From NCBI RefSeq assembly GCF_001905595.1, contig NZ_LIXI01000009.1:1-64000 (forward strand): DNA of 64,000 nucleotides, written 5' to 3'. The DNA comes from Streptomyces sp. CB00316 (GTDB lineage: Bacteria > Actinomycetota > Actinomycetes > Streptomycetales > Streptomycetaceae). The notes beneath the pieces are model-generated. The model was not told the DNA's origin, made no database searches, and saw only the letters and a list, made by a program, of their open reading frames with translations. A program made the translations under genes and the position numbers. Shown piece by piece: positions 20,079 to 28,269 of this stretch. Every line of letters starts with the position of its first letter. The stretch's first letter is position 1.

Positions 20079-20900
20079 TCAGAGAGACGTCAGCAGCTCG
20101 CCGTCGATGACGGTGACCGCCGAGCCCGTCAGCAGGGTGCGCTCGCCGCGCAGCGCGGTGCGGACGAACCCCGAACGGGCGGAGGCCTGCAGCCCGGTGA
20201 GGTCGTCCCGGCCGAAGCGGGCCGACCAGAACGGGGCCAGCGCGGTGTGGGCGCTGCCCGTCACGGGGTCCTCGTCGATGCCGACACCGGGGAAGAAGCC
20301 GCGCGATACGTAGTCGTAGCCGCGGGCGGGGTCCTCGGCTGCGGCCGTGGCGATGACGCCGCGCCGCGAGTGGGTCACGAGGGCGGCGAAGTCCGGGGCC
20401 AGAGCCCGTACGGTCGCCTCGTCGCGCAACTCGACGAGCAGGTCGCCGATGTGCTCACCGGTGTCGTGGACCGAGACCGGCTCAGCCCCGAGCGCCCCGG
20501 CGAGTCCGGGTGGTGCTGTCTCCTCACACAGCGGGGCGGTGGGGAAGTCCAGGGTGAGGGAGCCGTCCGCGTGGGCGGTGGAGGTGAGGATCCCGCAGCG
20601 CGCGGTGAAGCGTAGGGTGCCGGTGGCCCGCCCCGTGGTGTGCAGGACGTGCGCGGTGGCGAGCGTGGCGTGCCCGCACATGTCGACCTCCGTGGCCGGG
20701 GTGAACCAACGCAGCGCCCAGTCGGCCTCGCCGCCCGGCGGCAGGGGGTGGGCGAAGGCGGTCTCGGAGAGGTTGACCTCGGTGGCGATCTCCTGGAGCC
20801 GTTCGGCGTCGGGGAAGGCGGCGGACTCCAGCAGGAGGACGCCTGCGGGGTTGCCGGAGAAGGGGCGGTCGGTGAACGCGTCGACGATACGAATCCTCAT
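20079..20900 (-). CDS. PhzF family isomerase
   Basis: This 273-residue protein has the PhzF fold signatures: IVDAFTDRPFSGNPAGV at the N-terminus, EVNLSETAFAHP with the catalytic-type Glu at about residue 47, MCGHATLATAHVL, and the second half mirror DPVTGSAHTALAPFW. PhzF-type enzymes are epimerases/isomerases (diaminopimelate epimerase fold). No phenazine genes are near, so the substrate is unknown. The ATG at 20900 matches the family start; a 62-residue upstream extension is rejected. Confidence 0.88.
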   Translation of the reverse strand: MRIRIVDAFTDRPFSGNPAGVLLLESAAFPDAERLQEIATEVNLSETAFAHPLPPGGEADWALRWFTPATEVDMCGHATLATAHVLHTTGRATGTLRFTARCGILTSTAHADGSLTLDFPTAPLCEETAPPGLAGALGAEPVSVHDTGEHIGDLLVELRDEATVRALAPDFAALVTHSRRGVIATAAAEDPARGYDYVSRGFFPGVGIDEDPVTGSAHTALAPFWSARFGRDDLTGLQASARSGFVRTALRGERTLLTGSAVTVIDGELLTSL

Positions 20901-21004
20901 GGGGCGACCGTAGAGCGGCCGTGTGACCACGGGCCAAGGCCAATCGGGGGTCACTGGCCTCTCTGTGGAGGCGTCCGTCGGCGGTCCGGGCGTGCGTCGG
21001 CGGT

Positions 21005-21249
21005 TCAGGCGCGGCGGGCGCCGCCGCCGTGGCCGGGGCTGCCTGGGCGGGTGTCGAGCGACCAGATGTGAGTGCAGCCGGGGCACTGGAGTGCAGGACC
21101 GGACCCTTGTCGGAGATCAGGTGGCGCCAGTGCTCACCGCAGGTGCGGCGGTCCGCACAGGTCGCGCAGTGGTGGGCATCGTCGCAGGCGGGGCAGACCA
21201 CCCAGGCACGGCGGGCGATGTCCGCGTGCGGATCAACGGGCAGCCGCAC
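21005..21249 (-). pseudogene. small zinc-ribbon protein gene, frameshifted
   Basis: From GTG 21249 the frame encodes MRLPVDPHADIARRAWVVC and cysteine pairs CPAC, CATC and CGEH, reaching DKGPVLH near 21094. There it leaves the natural frame. One frame over, the text continues as LQCPGCTHIWSLDTRPG and a proper stop at 21005, giving the missing CPGC pair. A single base (a C in the CTGCA|CTCCAG junction, about 21090) seems lost. The restored product would be about 81 residues. The start overlaps the upstream gene by 17 bases. Either a real mutation or an assembly error explains this. Confidence 0.7.
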
Positions 21250-21484
21250 GGCCCTGGTCCTCGCCCGGCAGGATGCCGGCGGCCACCAGCCGGTCGTAGA
21301 GGCGCTGCTGCTCGACGTCGAGGCCCGAGTAGAGCAGGGCGTAGGCCCCGTCCTCGCCGCGCAGGGCGGCCCTCGGGTCCCAGTCGGGGCCGAGCGCGGC
21401 GAGGACCGCGGCCCGTCGCCGTGCTTCCTCGAAGGGCAGGTCGATGGTGAAGGGGATGAGGTCGGCCGTCCTGTCCTGTTTCAT
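21233..21484 (-). CDS. small conserved protein (DUF6400-like)
   Basis: This 83-residue protein begins MKQDRTADLIPFTIDLPFEE and contains RRRAAVLAALGPDWDPRAAL and QQRLYDRLVAAGIL. It resembles small Streptomyces proteins annotated DUF6400, though that name is from memory. ATG 21484 was chosen; the longer frame from 21967 is not protein-like. It is followed, with a 17-base overlap, by the frameshifted zinc-ribbon gene, so the two formed an operon. Confidence 0.7.
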   Translation of the reverse strand: MKQDRTADLIPFTIDLPFEEARRRAAVLAALGPDWDPRAALRGEDGAYALLYSGLDVEQQRLYDRLVAAGILPGEDQGRAAAR

Positions 21485-21799
21485 GGCTGCGTTTCCGGTG
21501 TGTGTGGGAACCTCACCATCTGTACCAGCCTTCCGAGGGGGCAGGGAAGTGGCCTGAGTCGCCCCGCGGGGAGCCGGGCCCGCCCTTTCGGTGCGGTGTG
21601 CTCGGATCGGCGGGCGAGGACGGGTGGTTGTCGGTACGGGGGTGTTCGCGGCGGTCTCGCCCGCGCGTGACCTTTGGCGCACGCCATATCGGAAGCCTCC
21701 GCCCCAGGCGTGCGAGTGGAGGAGGACGCGGGGCAGAGGGGAGAGACGGCACAGAACCCCTGGGACTGCCGGAACGAGGACCGCCACCCGGCGCGCGAA
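21485..21799. other. intergenic region
   Basis: About 315 bp between a minus-strand gene and the PadR pseudogene. It presumably held their divergent promoters. No gene or clear regulatory structure is seen. Confidence 0.4.
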
Positions 21800-22260
21800 G
21801 GCGCCCCCGGGCTTCGGGCGGGGCGGAGGCGGGGCGATGTGCGCGCGTCGATCCTGGCCCTGCTGAAGGACCGGCCGATGCACGGGTGCGAGATGATCCA
21901 GGAGATCGGCGAGCGCAGCGGCGGGGCGGGGAAGCCCAGCCCCGGTTAGGTCTGCCCGACGCTCCAACTGCTGGAGGACGAAGGGCTGATCGTCAGCGCG
22001 AGCGAGGGCGGCAAGAAGCTTTTCACGCTCACCGACTCCGGGCGCGGCGAGGCCGGGTCGGTCCCGAGGCTCCCTGGGAGGAGGCCGGGCGCGGTGCGGA
22101 CTGCGAGGGCGTGAACGAGATCCGCCAGGCCGGATTCGGTCTGATGGAGGCGTTCGGGCAGGTCTGGAAGACCGGCTCCGCCGACCAGCGGCAGAAGGCG
22201 CTGACCGTCATCAACGACGCCCTCAAGAAGCTGTACCTGATTCTCGCCGACGAGCACTGA
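21800..22260 (+). pseudogene. PadR family transcriptional regulator, inactivated
   Basis: The PadR winged helix is recognisable: GDVRASILALLKDRPMHG, then EMIQEIGERSGG, KPSPG, then a TAG stop at 21947-21949 where the family has serine (PSPGSVYPTL). Reading on in frame gives VCPTLQLLEDEGLIVSAS and KKLFTLTDSGR, then near 22060 a one-base shift moves the rest (NEIRQAGFGLMEAFGQVW to the stop at 22260) to another frame. Key tyrosines are also replaced by cysteine (MHGCEM, VCPTL). Several independent lesions argue for a decayed gene and not a sequencing error. The N-terminal boundary is uncertain. Confidence 0.82.
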
Positions 22261-22280
22261 GCGGCTGATCCCGTCGCCGA

Positions 22281-22314
22281 CGCGGCAGGGCCCCCGAGAC
22301 GGGGCCCTGCCGCG
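22281..22314. terminator. strong bidirectional terminator
   Basis: A perfect 14-bp stem, CGCGGCAGGGCCCC and its complement with a six-base loop, lies between the PadR pseudogene and the convergent SRPBCC gene. Confidence 0.88.
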
Positions 22315-22329
22315 TCCGTGCGGTGAGCG

Positions 22330-22767
22330 TCAGGGTGTGACCAGGCCGTCGAGCCTGCGCAGGGACTCCTGGAGCGCCGCCGTCGCGGAGTCCTTGAGTC
22401 TGCCGCCCATCAGCGAGACCGCCGCACCGGTGAACTCGCCCTCGATGCGGACCGTGGTGGCGCCCTCGTCCGGGGACGGTGCCAGGGAGTAGCGCATGGC
22501 CAGGTTGACCCCCATAGGGCCCTTGCCCCGGGTCGTCAGCAGCCGACCGTCCTCCAGCTCGTCGACCGTCCACACCACTTCGGCGGGGAAGCCCATGAGC
22601 TTCATGTTCTCCTCATAGGTGGCCCCGAGCTCCAAGGGGGCCGGTCCGCCTTTGGGGAAGCTGGTGTGGGTGGCGTTCCACTCGCCGTACGACGAGAAGT
22701 CCGTCAGCTGTGCCCAGATCTTCCCGGCGGGTGCTGCGATGCGCGCCTCCGCGCTGACTTCGGCCAT
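22330..22767 (-). CDS. SRPBCC (START-like) family protein
   Basis: This 145-residue protein is a polyketide cyclase/CoxG-type hydrophobic-ligand fold: N-terminal MAEVSAEARIAAPAGKIWAQ, the typical WNATHTSFPKGG, the strand with TTVRIEGEFTGAA and a long C-terminal helix (LKDSATAALQESLRRL). Ligand and role are unknown. ATG 22767 has GGGTGG upstream; the longer frame to 23466 overlaps another gene. Confidence 0.85.
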   Translation of the reverse strand: MAEVSAEARIAAPAGKIWAQLTDFSSYGEWNATHTSFPKGGPAPLELGATYEENMKLMGFPAEVVWTVDELEDGRLLTTRGKGPMGVNLAMRYSLAPSPDEGATTVRIEGEFTGAAVSLMGGRLKDSATAALQESLRRLDGLVTP

Positions 22768-22829
22768 GCGACCACCCCTGGTTCGTCCGGTTACGGTGCC
22801 GCGGAACGTAATGGCGACCCCTCCGACAT

Positions 22830-23042
22830 TCAATGCTGATGAACCGTCAGATTTGCCGGTGCTGCCGGGTTCCGCCAGATCTCCGCAGCGTCGAACCGGT
22901 CCGACGCGCGCGGATGCGGGCCTTCGTCGTGGCAGTGGAACGCGGCCCAGAACAGATCGGCGGGCAGGGCGTCCTCCGGTGCGTACACGCGGTAGACGTA
23001 CTGCGCCCCGTCCTGGGCGAGCAGAGCGACCATCCAGAACAC
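22830..23042 (-). CDS. small hypothetical protein
   Basis: This 70-residue reading frame encodes MFWMVALLAQDGAQYVYRVY and then PADLFWAAFHCHDEGPHPRA. Its amino-acid composition is balanced and the GTG at 23042 has an excellent ribosome site (GGAGGGAACCACGG). No family is recognised. It lies 62 bp upstream of the SRPBCC gene on the same strand, so the two are likely co-transcribed. Confidence 0.6.
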   Translation of the reverse strand: MFWMVALLAQDGAQYVYRVYAPEDALPADLFWAAFHCHDEGPHPRASDRFDAAEIWRNPAAPANLTVHQH

Positions 23043-23299
23043 CCGTGGTTCCCTCCGCCTGGAGCCGATGCGTGCAGTTACGTGCTGTGTGCCATGAGTG
23101 ACGTGCGCTCGGGGGGTGACGGTTGCCCGGGGGAGCGCGGCGCAAGGTGGCGCGCCCCCTTGAGGGCGATGGTTGTACGCCGTGGCGCGATCTCATCCGC
23201 AGGGATGAGGGGGCACTCCGGTGTGCCCAACTTGGGTGGGACGCGTGAATGGGCCGCTCCGCCGATGCTTCGCCGCCCGGGGACTGATGGGGTGGAGTA

Positions 23300-23836
23300 G
23301 TGCGAAACCGGACGCCGAGTACCCCCGAACAGCCCGCCCCGAACCCTGTCGAAGCCGACGCCGGACTCACCGTCGAACTGGCCTCGGTGGTGACGGGTGC
23401 GCGCCGGCGTGCGCTGCGGGACGGTGACCGGCAGATCGACACCGCCCACCTGCTGCACTCCCTCATCGAGAGCGACCCCGAGGTCCGCGAGGCCTTCGAC
23501 GGCGGACCGCAGTTGGGGAAGGTGCTCGGCTACCTCGTGCAGCGCAGCATCGGTTACGGGCTCCGCTGGCAGGGGTCGGTGGAGGACTCCGGCGCCGTCC
23601 CCGTCGTACGGGACCCGGCCGCGGAGGGCTGGTCGCCCTCGGCGGTCACCGCGATGGAGGACGCGCTGCACCGCGCCGGGCTGCGCGGGGAGCCGCGCGC
23701 CCGCGGGCTCGATCTCCTCGCCGCACTGGCCGCCGACGGCGAGTGTCGCGCCGCGGAGGTGCTGGGCCGGGCGGGCGTGGACGCGCGGTGGCTGTCGGGG
23801 CGTGCGGTGGAGCGTACGGCGGAGGTGTCTCGGTAG
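23300..23836 (+). CDS. Clp N-terminal domain protein
   Basis: This 178-residue protein consists of two Clp_N repeats (TVELASVVTGARRRALRDGD, IDTAHLLHSLIESD; then SAVTAMEDALHRAG, RGLDLLAALAADGE), the substrate-binding module of ClpA/ClpC, without any ATPase domain. Free Clp_N proteins may act as adaptors of Clp proteases. GTG 23300 follows GGGGTGGAG. It is conserved in Streptomyces; partners are unknown. Confidence 0.85.
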   Translation: MRNRTPSTPEQPAPNPVEADAGLTVELASVVTGARRRALRDGDRQIDTAHLLHSLIESDPEVREAFDGGPQLGKVLGYLVQRSIGYGLRWQGSVEDSGAVPVVRDPAAEGWSPSAVTAMEDALHRAGLRGEPRARGLDLLAALAADGECRAAEVLGRAGVDARWLSGRAVERTAEVSR

Positions 23837-23957
23837 GGGGACGAACGCGACTGTGGCCGGGGTGTTCCGGCGGGGCCGGCCGGGGTGCGTCCGGCCTGCG
23901 CGTCTCGACAGGTGTCACAGAGGTGACGGTGCTGTCGGCTGCTGTCATGATGTGCCG

Positions 23958-24983
23958 ATGCACGCGTCTCGGGGTACTCAGAAGCGAAGCGCCGGCCTGG
24001 GGCTCGCCCTGCTCTCGGCCTTCGCTTTCGGCGGCTCGGGGGTCGCCGCCAAGCCACTGATCGAGGCGGGGCTCGACCCGCTGCACGTGGTGTGGCTCCG
24101 GGTGGCGGGTGCCGCGCTCATCATGCTGCCGGTCGCCTGGCGCCACCGGAACCTGGTACGTGAGCGGCCCGCCCTGCTCGCCGGGTTCGGGCTCTTCGCC
24201 GTGGCCGGTGTGCAGGCCTGCTACTTCGCCGCCATCTCCCGCATCCCGGTCGGTGTCGCCCTCCTCGTCGAGTACTTGGCGCCCGCGCTGGTCCTCGGCT
24301 GGGTCCGCTTCGTCCAGCGCCGGCCCGTCACCCGGGCCGCCGCGCTCGGCGTGGTCCTAGCCGTCGGCGGCCTCGCCTGCGTCGTCGAGGTCTGGGCCGG
24401 GCTCAGCTTCGACACCCTCGGGCTGCTGCTCGCCCTCGGCGCCGCCTGCTGCCAGGTCGGCTACTTCGTCCTCTCCGACCACGGTGGCCAGGAGGGCAAG
24501 GGCGGCGACGGCCGGGGCGTCGAACCTCCACCTCCGCTCGGCGTCATCGCGTACGGACTGATCGTCGGCGCCCTCGTCCTCACCGTCGTGGCGCGTCCGT
24601 GGGGCATGGACTGGTCGCTGCTCGGGGGTACCGCCGGGATGAACGGCACCGGGGTCCCCGCCTGGCTGCTGCTCGGCTGGATCGTGCTGGTCGCCACCGT
24701 GCTCGCGTACGGCACCGGCGTCGTCTCCGTCCGGGTACTGTCGCCGCAGGTCGCCGGGGTCGTCGCCTGCCTGGAGGCGGTCATCGCGACCGTGCTGGCC
24801 TGGGTGCTGCTCGGCGAACACCTCTCCGCCCCGCAGCTCATCGGTGGTTTCGTCGTCCTGACCGGTGCCTTCATCGCCCAGTCGTCCGCCCCGAAACCGC
24901 CGTCGGGGCCCGTCGCCGCGGGCGCGGGTGCGGCGGCCGCCGCCACGGAGAGCGAGTTGTCGGCCGGGCGGGCCTCGCATTAG
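23958..24983 (+). CDS. EamA/RhaT family drug/metabolite transporter
   Basis: This 341-residue protein has ten predicted membrane helices in two EamA repeats (AFGGSGVAAKPLIEAGLDPL and VVACLEAVIATVLAWVLLGE are diagnostic). A hydrophilic loop GGQEGKGGDGRG separates the halves and the tail is Ala/Pro rich. The substrate is unknown; relatives export amino acids or metabolites. ATG 23958 was chosen (GTG 23952 is possible). A second EamA gene follows 158 bp later behind its own promoter and leader peptide. Confidence 0.88.
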   Translation: MHASRGTQKRSAGLGLALLSAFAFGGSGVAAKPLIEAGLDPLHVVWLRVAGAALIMLPVAWRHRNLVRERPALLAGFGLFAVAGVQACYFAAISRIPVGVALLVEYLAPALVLGWVRFVQRRPVTRAAALGVVLAVGGLACVVEVWAGLSFDTLGLLLALGAACCQVGYFVLSDHGGQEGKGGDGRGVEPPPPLGVIAYGLIVGALVLTVVARPWGMDWSLLGGTAGMNGTGVPAWLLLGWIVLVATVLAYGTGVVSVRVLSPQVAGVVACLEAVIATVLAWVLLGEHLSAPQLIGGFVVLTGAFIAQSSAPKPPSGPVAAGAGAAAAATESELSAGRASH

Positions 24984-24986
24984 TGT
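24957..24986 (+). promoter_or_regulatory. promoter of the leader peptide/EamA transcript
   Basis: TTGTCG (24957-24962), an 18-bp spacer and TAGTGT (24981-24986) make a good housekeeping promoter overlapping the end of the preceding gene. Its expected start lies at the ATG of the leader peptide (24994), so the transcript would be leaderless. Confidence 0.65.
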
Positions 24987-24993
24987 GCCGGTC

Positions 24994-25029
24994 ATGCATC
25001 TGACTGTGCTGCCGCCGCCTGCCGCCTGA
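24994..25029 (+). CDS. leader peptide MHLTVLPPPAA
   Basis: An 11-codon frame begins exactly where transcription should start and has no ribosome site of its own, as expected for a leaderless mRNA. It contains three consecutive prolines (CCG CCG CCT), a well-known ribosome-stalling context. After it, 112 bases with alternative hairpins lead to the EamA gene. It is best read as a regulatory leader peptide for attenuation or ribosome-stall control of the transporter. Confidence 0.65.
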   Translation: MHLTVLPPPAA

Positions 25030-25043
25030 CGCGGGCGGCCACT

Positions 25044-25127
25044 CCTGACGAAGACCGGGCTCGGGCAGTCCCCGAGCGGTCCGTCGCTGCCCGCGTGCGG
25101 AGTCGAGCGACCACCACCCTGTCTTCC
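25044..25127 (+). promoter_or_regulatory. putative attenuator hairpins upstream of EamA
   Basis: GCTCGGG (25059-25065) pairs with CCCGAGC (25071-25077). The overlapping CGGGCAG (25062-25068) can instead pair with CTGCCCG (25087-25093). The two structures are mutually exclusive, the usual layout for leader-peptide control. Confidence 0.5.
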
Positions 25128-25141
25128 TCTGGAGCGGTCAC

Positions 25142-26107
25142 ATGTCCCTTCCCGCTGTTTCCGCGCTGCCCGTCGGGCGGAGCCTGCTGTATCTCGTCGT
25201 CGCCGGAGTCGCCTGGGGGACCGCTGGTGCGGCCGCCTCACTGATCTTCCGGGTCAGCGATCTCGGCCCCCTCGCCCTGTCCTTCTGGCGCTGCGCCGGG
25301 GGCCTCGTCCTGCTGGCGGGGGTGCTCGCCCTGCGCCCGCGCCGCGCGCCCCGACGGCCCGAGCCCCGGCGTCGCCGGCTGCTGCGCATCCTCGGCACGG
25401 GTGTCGGTCTCACCGTGTTCCAGAGCGCGTACTTCGCTGCGGTCGACGCCACAGGCCTCGCCGTCGGCACCGTCGTCACGCTCGGCGCCGGGCCCGTCCT
25501 GATCGCCGTCGGAGCGCGGCTGATGCTGGGCGAACACCTCGGCAGGGGCGGCCTGGCCGCCGTCACCGGGGCGCTGGCCGGGCTGGCCGTGCTGGTCCTG
25601 GGCGGTGAGGGCGGCGACGTCGTCCCGGCCGGGGTGCTGCTCGCGCTTCTGTCCGCCTCCGGGTACGCGGCGATCACCCTGCTCACCCGATGGCTCGGGA
25701 GGGACGGTGGCGGCGGTGACGCGCTGACCACCAGCGCCTGGGCGTTCGGCATCGGGGCGGTGGGGCTGTTGCCCATGGCGGTGGCCGAGGGGCTCGTGCC
25801 GCACACCGCCGCGACGGGCCAGGTGCTGTGGCTGCTGCTCTACGTGGCGGCGGTGCCCACCGCGCTGGCGTACGCGCTGTACTTCGCGGGCGCCGCCGCC
25901 GTCCGCTCGGCCACCGTCTCCGTGATCATGCTCCTGGAGCCGGTGAGCGCCGCGCTCATCGCGGTTACCGTCCTGCGGGAGCGGCTGACCGCGGCCACCG
26001 TCGTCGGCACACTGCTGCTGCTGACCGCCGTGGCCGGGCTGGCCCTGGCCGAGGCGCGGGGCGCCGCGGTCACGCGCCGGAGGGAGGCCGGGGTCGTGGC
26101 GGTGTAG
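25142..26107 (+). CDS. EamA family drug/metabolite transporter under leader-peptide control
   Basis: This 321-residue protein has ten membrane helices in two EamA repeats (VAGVAWGTAGAAASLIFRVS, FQSAYFAAVDATGLAVGTVV; SVIMLLEPVSAALIAVTVLRE). The substrate is unknown. ATG 25142 has GGAG ten bases upstream. The leader peptide and hairpins ahead suggest that expression responds to translation, perhaps to an antibiotic or to an aminoacyl-tRNA or proline-related signal; that is inference. Confidence 0.88.
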   Translation: MSLPAVSALPVGRSLLYLVVAGVAWGTAGAAASLIFRVSDLGPLALSFWRCAGGLVLLAGVLALRPRRAPRRPEPRRRRLLRILGTGVGLTVFQSAYFAAVDATGLAVGTVVTLGAGPVLIAVGARLMLGEHLGRGGLAAVTGALAGLAVLVLGGEGGDVVPAGVLLALLSASGYAAITLLTRWLGRDGGGGDALTTSAWAFGIGAVGLLPMAVAEGLVPHTAATGQVLWLLLYVAAVPTALAYALYFAGAAAVRSATVSVIMLLEPVSAALIAVTVLRERLTAATVVGTLLLLTAVAGLALAEARGAAVTRRREAGVVAV

Positions 26108-26152
26108 CGGCTCGGGCGGGACCGGAGAGCGCACCGGTGGCCCGGGGCGGGG

Positions 26153-26848
26153 TCAGAGCGCGCGGAGGTAGTCCGGTACGCCGACGGCCGGGTCCAGGTC
26201 GTCCGCCGGGACCGGCTGCGCGTAGCCCCGGGTGAGTGGCACGATCCCGGTCCAGTGGGGGAGGGCGAGGTCCTCGGGCTCGTCGTTGGGGCCGCCGGTG
26301 CGGACCTTCGCGGAGACCTCGTCCAGGTCCAGCCGGATCACCGCCGTGGCGGCCAGCTCCCTGGCGTTGGCCGGGCGCGCGTCCCGGGAGCGGCCGGGGA
26401 CGGCCTGATCGACGATCGCGTCGAGGGCGGTGCGCCGCTCCTCGGGGTCGGTCACCGTGACGGCGGTGCCGTGGACCACCACGGAGCGGTAGTTCAGCGA
26501 GTGGTGGAAGGCGGACCGGGCCAGCACCAGGGCGTCGACATGGGTGACGGTCAGGCAGACGGGCAGCCCCGGGTCCGCCGCTCGGGCGGTGCGCAGCGGG
26601 CGGGAGCCGGTCGACCCGTGGACGTACAGGCGCTCCCCGACCCGGCCGAACAGGGTCGGCAGCACGACCGGCGCTCCGTCCCGGACGAAGCCGAGGTGGC
26701 AGACGTAGGCCGCGTCGAGTATCGAGTGGACCAGCTCGCGGTCGTAGGAGGCGCGTTCCTTGGCCCGGGTGGGTACCGTGCGGGCGGTGGGCGTGTAGGG
26801 GGCGGCGACGCCGGGGCCCGTGGCGGTGGGCGGTGCGGTGTCCTGCAT
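26153..26848 (-). CDS. pyridoxamine 5'-phosphate oxidase family flavin-binding protein
   Basis: This 231-residue protein is a split-barrel flavin-binding protein of the NimA/PNPOx type: RASYDRELVHSILDAAYVCH, LGFVRDGAPVVLPTLFGRVGE, and the motif HSLNYRSVVVHGTAVTV. ATG 26848 follows GGGAG. It is divergent from a MocR-type regulator whose promoter-operator lies between the genes, so it is the likely target of that regulator. Substrate unknown. Confidence 0.82.
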   Translation of the reverse strand: MQDTAPPTATGPGVAAPYTPTARTVPTRAKERASYDRELVHSILDAAYVCHLGFVRDGAPVVLPTLFGRVGERLYVHGSTGSRPLRTARAADPGLPVCLTVTHVDALVLARSAFHHSLNYRSVVVHGTAVTVTDPEERRTALDAIVDQAVPGRSRDARPANARELAATAVIRLDLDEVSAKVRTGGPNDEPEDLALPHWTGIVPLTRGYAQPVPADDLDPAVGVPDYLRAL

Positions 26849-26860
26849 GACGTACTCCCA

Positions 26861-26889
26861 TTGCGGATCTGATTGCACTAGTGCATACT
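26861..26889 (+). promoter_or_regulatory. promoter with internal operator of the MocR gene
   Basis: TTGCGG (26861-26866), a 17-bp spacer and CATACT (26884-26889) form a promoter whose start point falls at the GTG at 26897. The perfect palindrome TGCACTAGTGCA (26874-26885) occupies the spacer and touches the -10 box, which suggests that a bound regulator blocks this promoter and also affects the divergent flavoprotein gene. Confidence 0.65.
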
Positions 26890-26896
26890 GTTGTTT

Positions 26897-28228
26897 GTGC
26901 TAGGAGAGTATCGGATCAGTGGGCGGCGCGCATTGGAAATTGCCGCCAGTGTGGAGCGCGGGGTCGGTTCCGGAGACCTCGCGCCCGGTCATGTGTTGCC
27001 CCCCATGCGGGAGTTGGCCGCGCAACTGGAGGTCAACCCGAACACGGTGGCGGCCGCCTACCGGACGCTGCGCGAGCGCGGAGTGATCGAGACGGCGGGC
27101 CGCCGGGGGAGCCGGGTGCGGCCGCGTCCGGCCAGCACGTCCCGCGGCTCCCTGCGCATCGAGGCGCCGCCGGGCGTACGCGACCTCGGCGAGGGCAACC
27201 CCGATCCGGCCCTGCTGCCGGAGCTCGGCCCGGTGTTCGCCGCGGCCGCCGTGGTCCATGCCGAGAGCCCGGGGCTGTACGGGGAGGCGCCCGTGGTCCC
27301 GGAGTTCGCCGCGTACGCGCGTACCGCGATGGACGCCGACGGCGTGCCGGAGGGGCCCGTCGCCGTGACCTCCGGCGCCCTCGACGCCATAGAGAGGGTG
27401 CTCGCGGCACACCTGAGGCCCGGCGACGCGGTGGCGGTGGAGGATCCCGGGTGGGGCAGCGTCCTCGACCTCGTACCGGCGCTCGGGCTGCACGCCGTGC
27501 CGGTCGGGATGGACGACGAAGGGCCGCTCGTCGCGGACGTGGAGCGGGTGCTGCGGGCCGGGGCGCGGGCACTCGTCGTCACCGACCGGGCGCAGAACCC
27601 GACCGGTGCCTCGGTGAGCGCCGACCGCGCCCGGGAGCTCAAGGCCGTGCTCTCCCGGCACCCCGGCGTGCTGCTGATCGAGGACGACCACGGCCACGCC
27701 ATCGTCGACCTGCCGCTGCACCCGCTGGCCGGGACCACGGACCACTGGGCGTTCGTCCGGTCGGCGGCCAAGGCGTACGGCCCCGATCTGCGGGTCGCCG
27801 TCCTCACCGGCGACGCGGTCACGGTCGACCGGGTGGCGGGCCGGCAGCGGCTGGGGCCCGGCTGGGTCAGCCGGCTGCTCCAGCGCGCCGTACTCCACCT
27901 GTGGACCTCGGACGCCGTCGACACGGCCGCCGTCGCCCGGTCGTACGGGGAGCGGCGCGACGCCCTTGTGCGCGCGCTGGCGGAGCGCGGGGTGGCGGCC
28001 CATGGGCGCAGCGGGATGAACGTGTGGGTGCCCGTCAGCGACGAGACCGGGGCCATCGCCCGGCTGCTCCACGCGGGGTGGGCGGTGGCGCCCGGGGCGC
28101 GCTTCCGGATGGGTACGCCCCAGGCGGTGCGGCTCACCGTGTCCCCCCTGGCGGCCGCGGACATCGGGCCGCTGGCGGACGCGGTGGCGGCTGCTGCCGG
28201 GCCCGCGCGGCCGGTGACGTACGGCTGA
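26897..28228 (+). CDS. MocR/PdxR-type GntR regulator with aminotransferase domain
   Basis: This 443-residue protein fuses a GntR winged helix (about 8-70, LPPMRELAAQLEVNPNTVAA, YRTLRERGVIETAGRRGSRV) to a class I aminotransferase fold (about 95-440). The pyridoxal-phosphate lysine is visible in RSAAKAYGPDLRVAVL at about residue 292. Such proteins sense pyridoxal phosphate or an amino compound and usually control a neighbouring gene, here probably the divergent flavoprotein. GTG 26897 suits family members starting VLGEYRISG and lies at the predicted transcription start, so the mRNA may be leaderless. Confidence 0.85.
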   Translation: MLGEYRISGRRALEIAASVERGVGSGDLAPGHVLPPMRELAAQLEVNPNTVAAAYRTLRERGVIETAGRRGSRVRPRPASTSRGSLRIEAPPGVRDLGEGNPDPALLPELGPVFAAAAVVHAESPGLYGEAPVVPEFAAYARTAMDADGVPEGPVAVTSGALDAIERVLAAHLRPGDAVAVEDPGWGSVLDLVPALGLHAVPVGMDDEGPLVADVERVLRAGARALVVTDRAQNPTGASVSADRARELKAVLSRHPGVLLIEDDHGHAIVDLPLHPLAGTTDHWAFVRSAAKAYGPDLRVAVLTGDAVTVDRVAGRQRLGPGWVSRLLQRAVLHLWTSDAVDTAAVARSYGERRDALVRALAERGVAAHGRSGMNVWVPVSDETGAIARLLHAGWAVAPGARFRMGTPQAVRLTVSPLAAADIGPLADAVAAAAGPARPVTYG

Positions 28229-28269
28229 GGTGCCTTGCCGTCACGGCGGTCACGTACGGCTGAGGGGCC

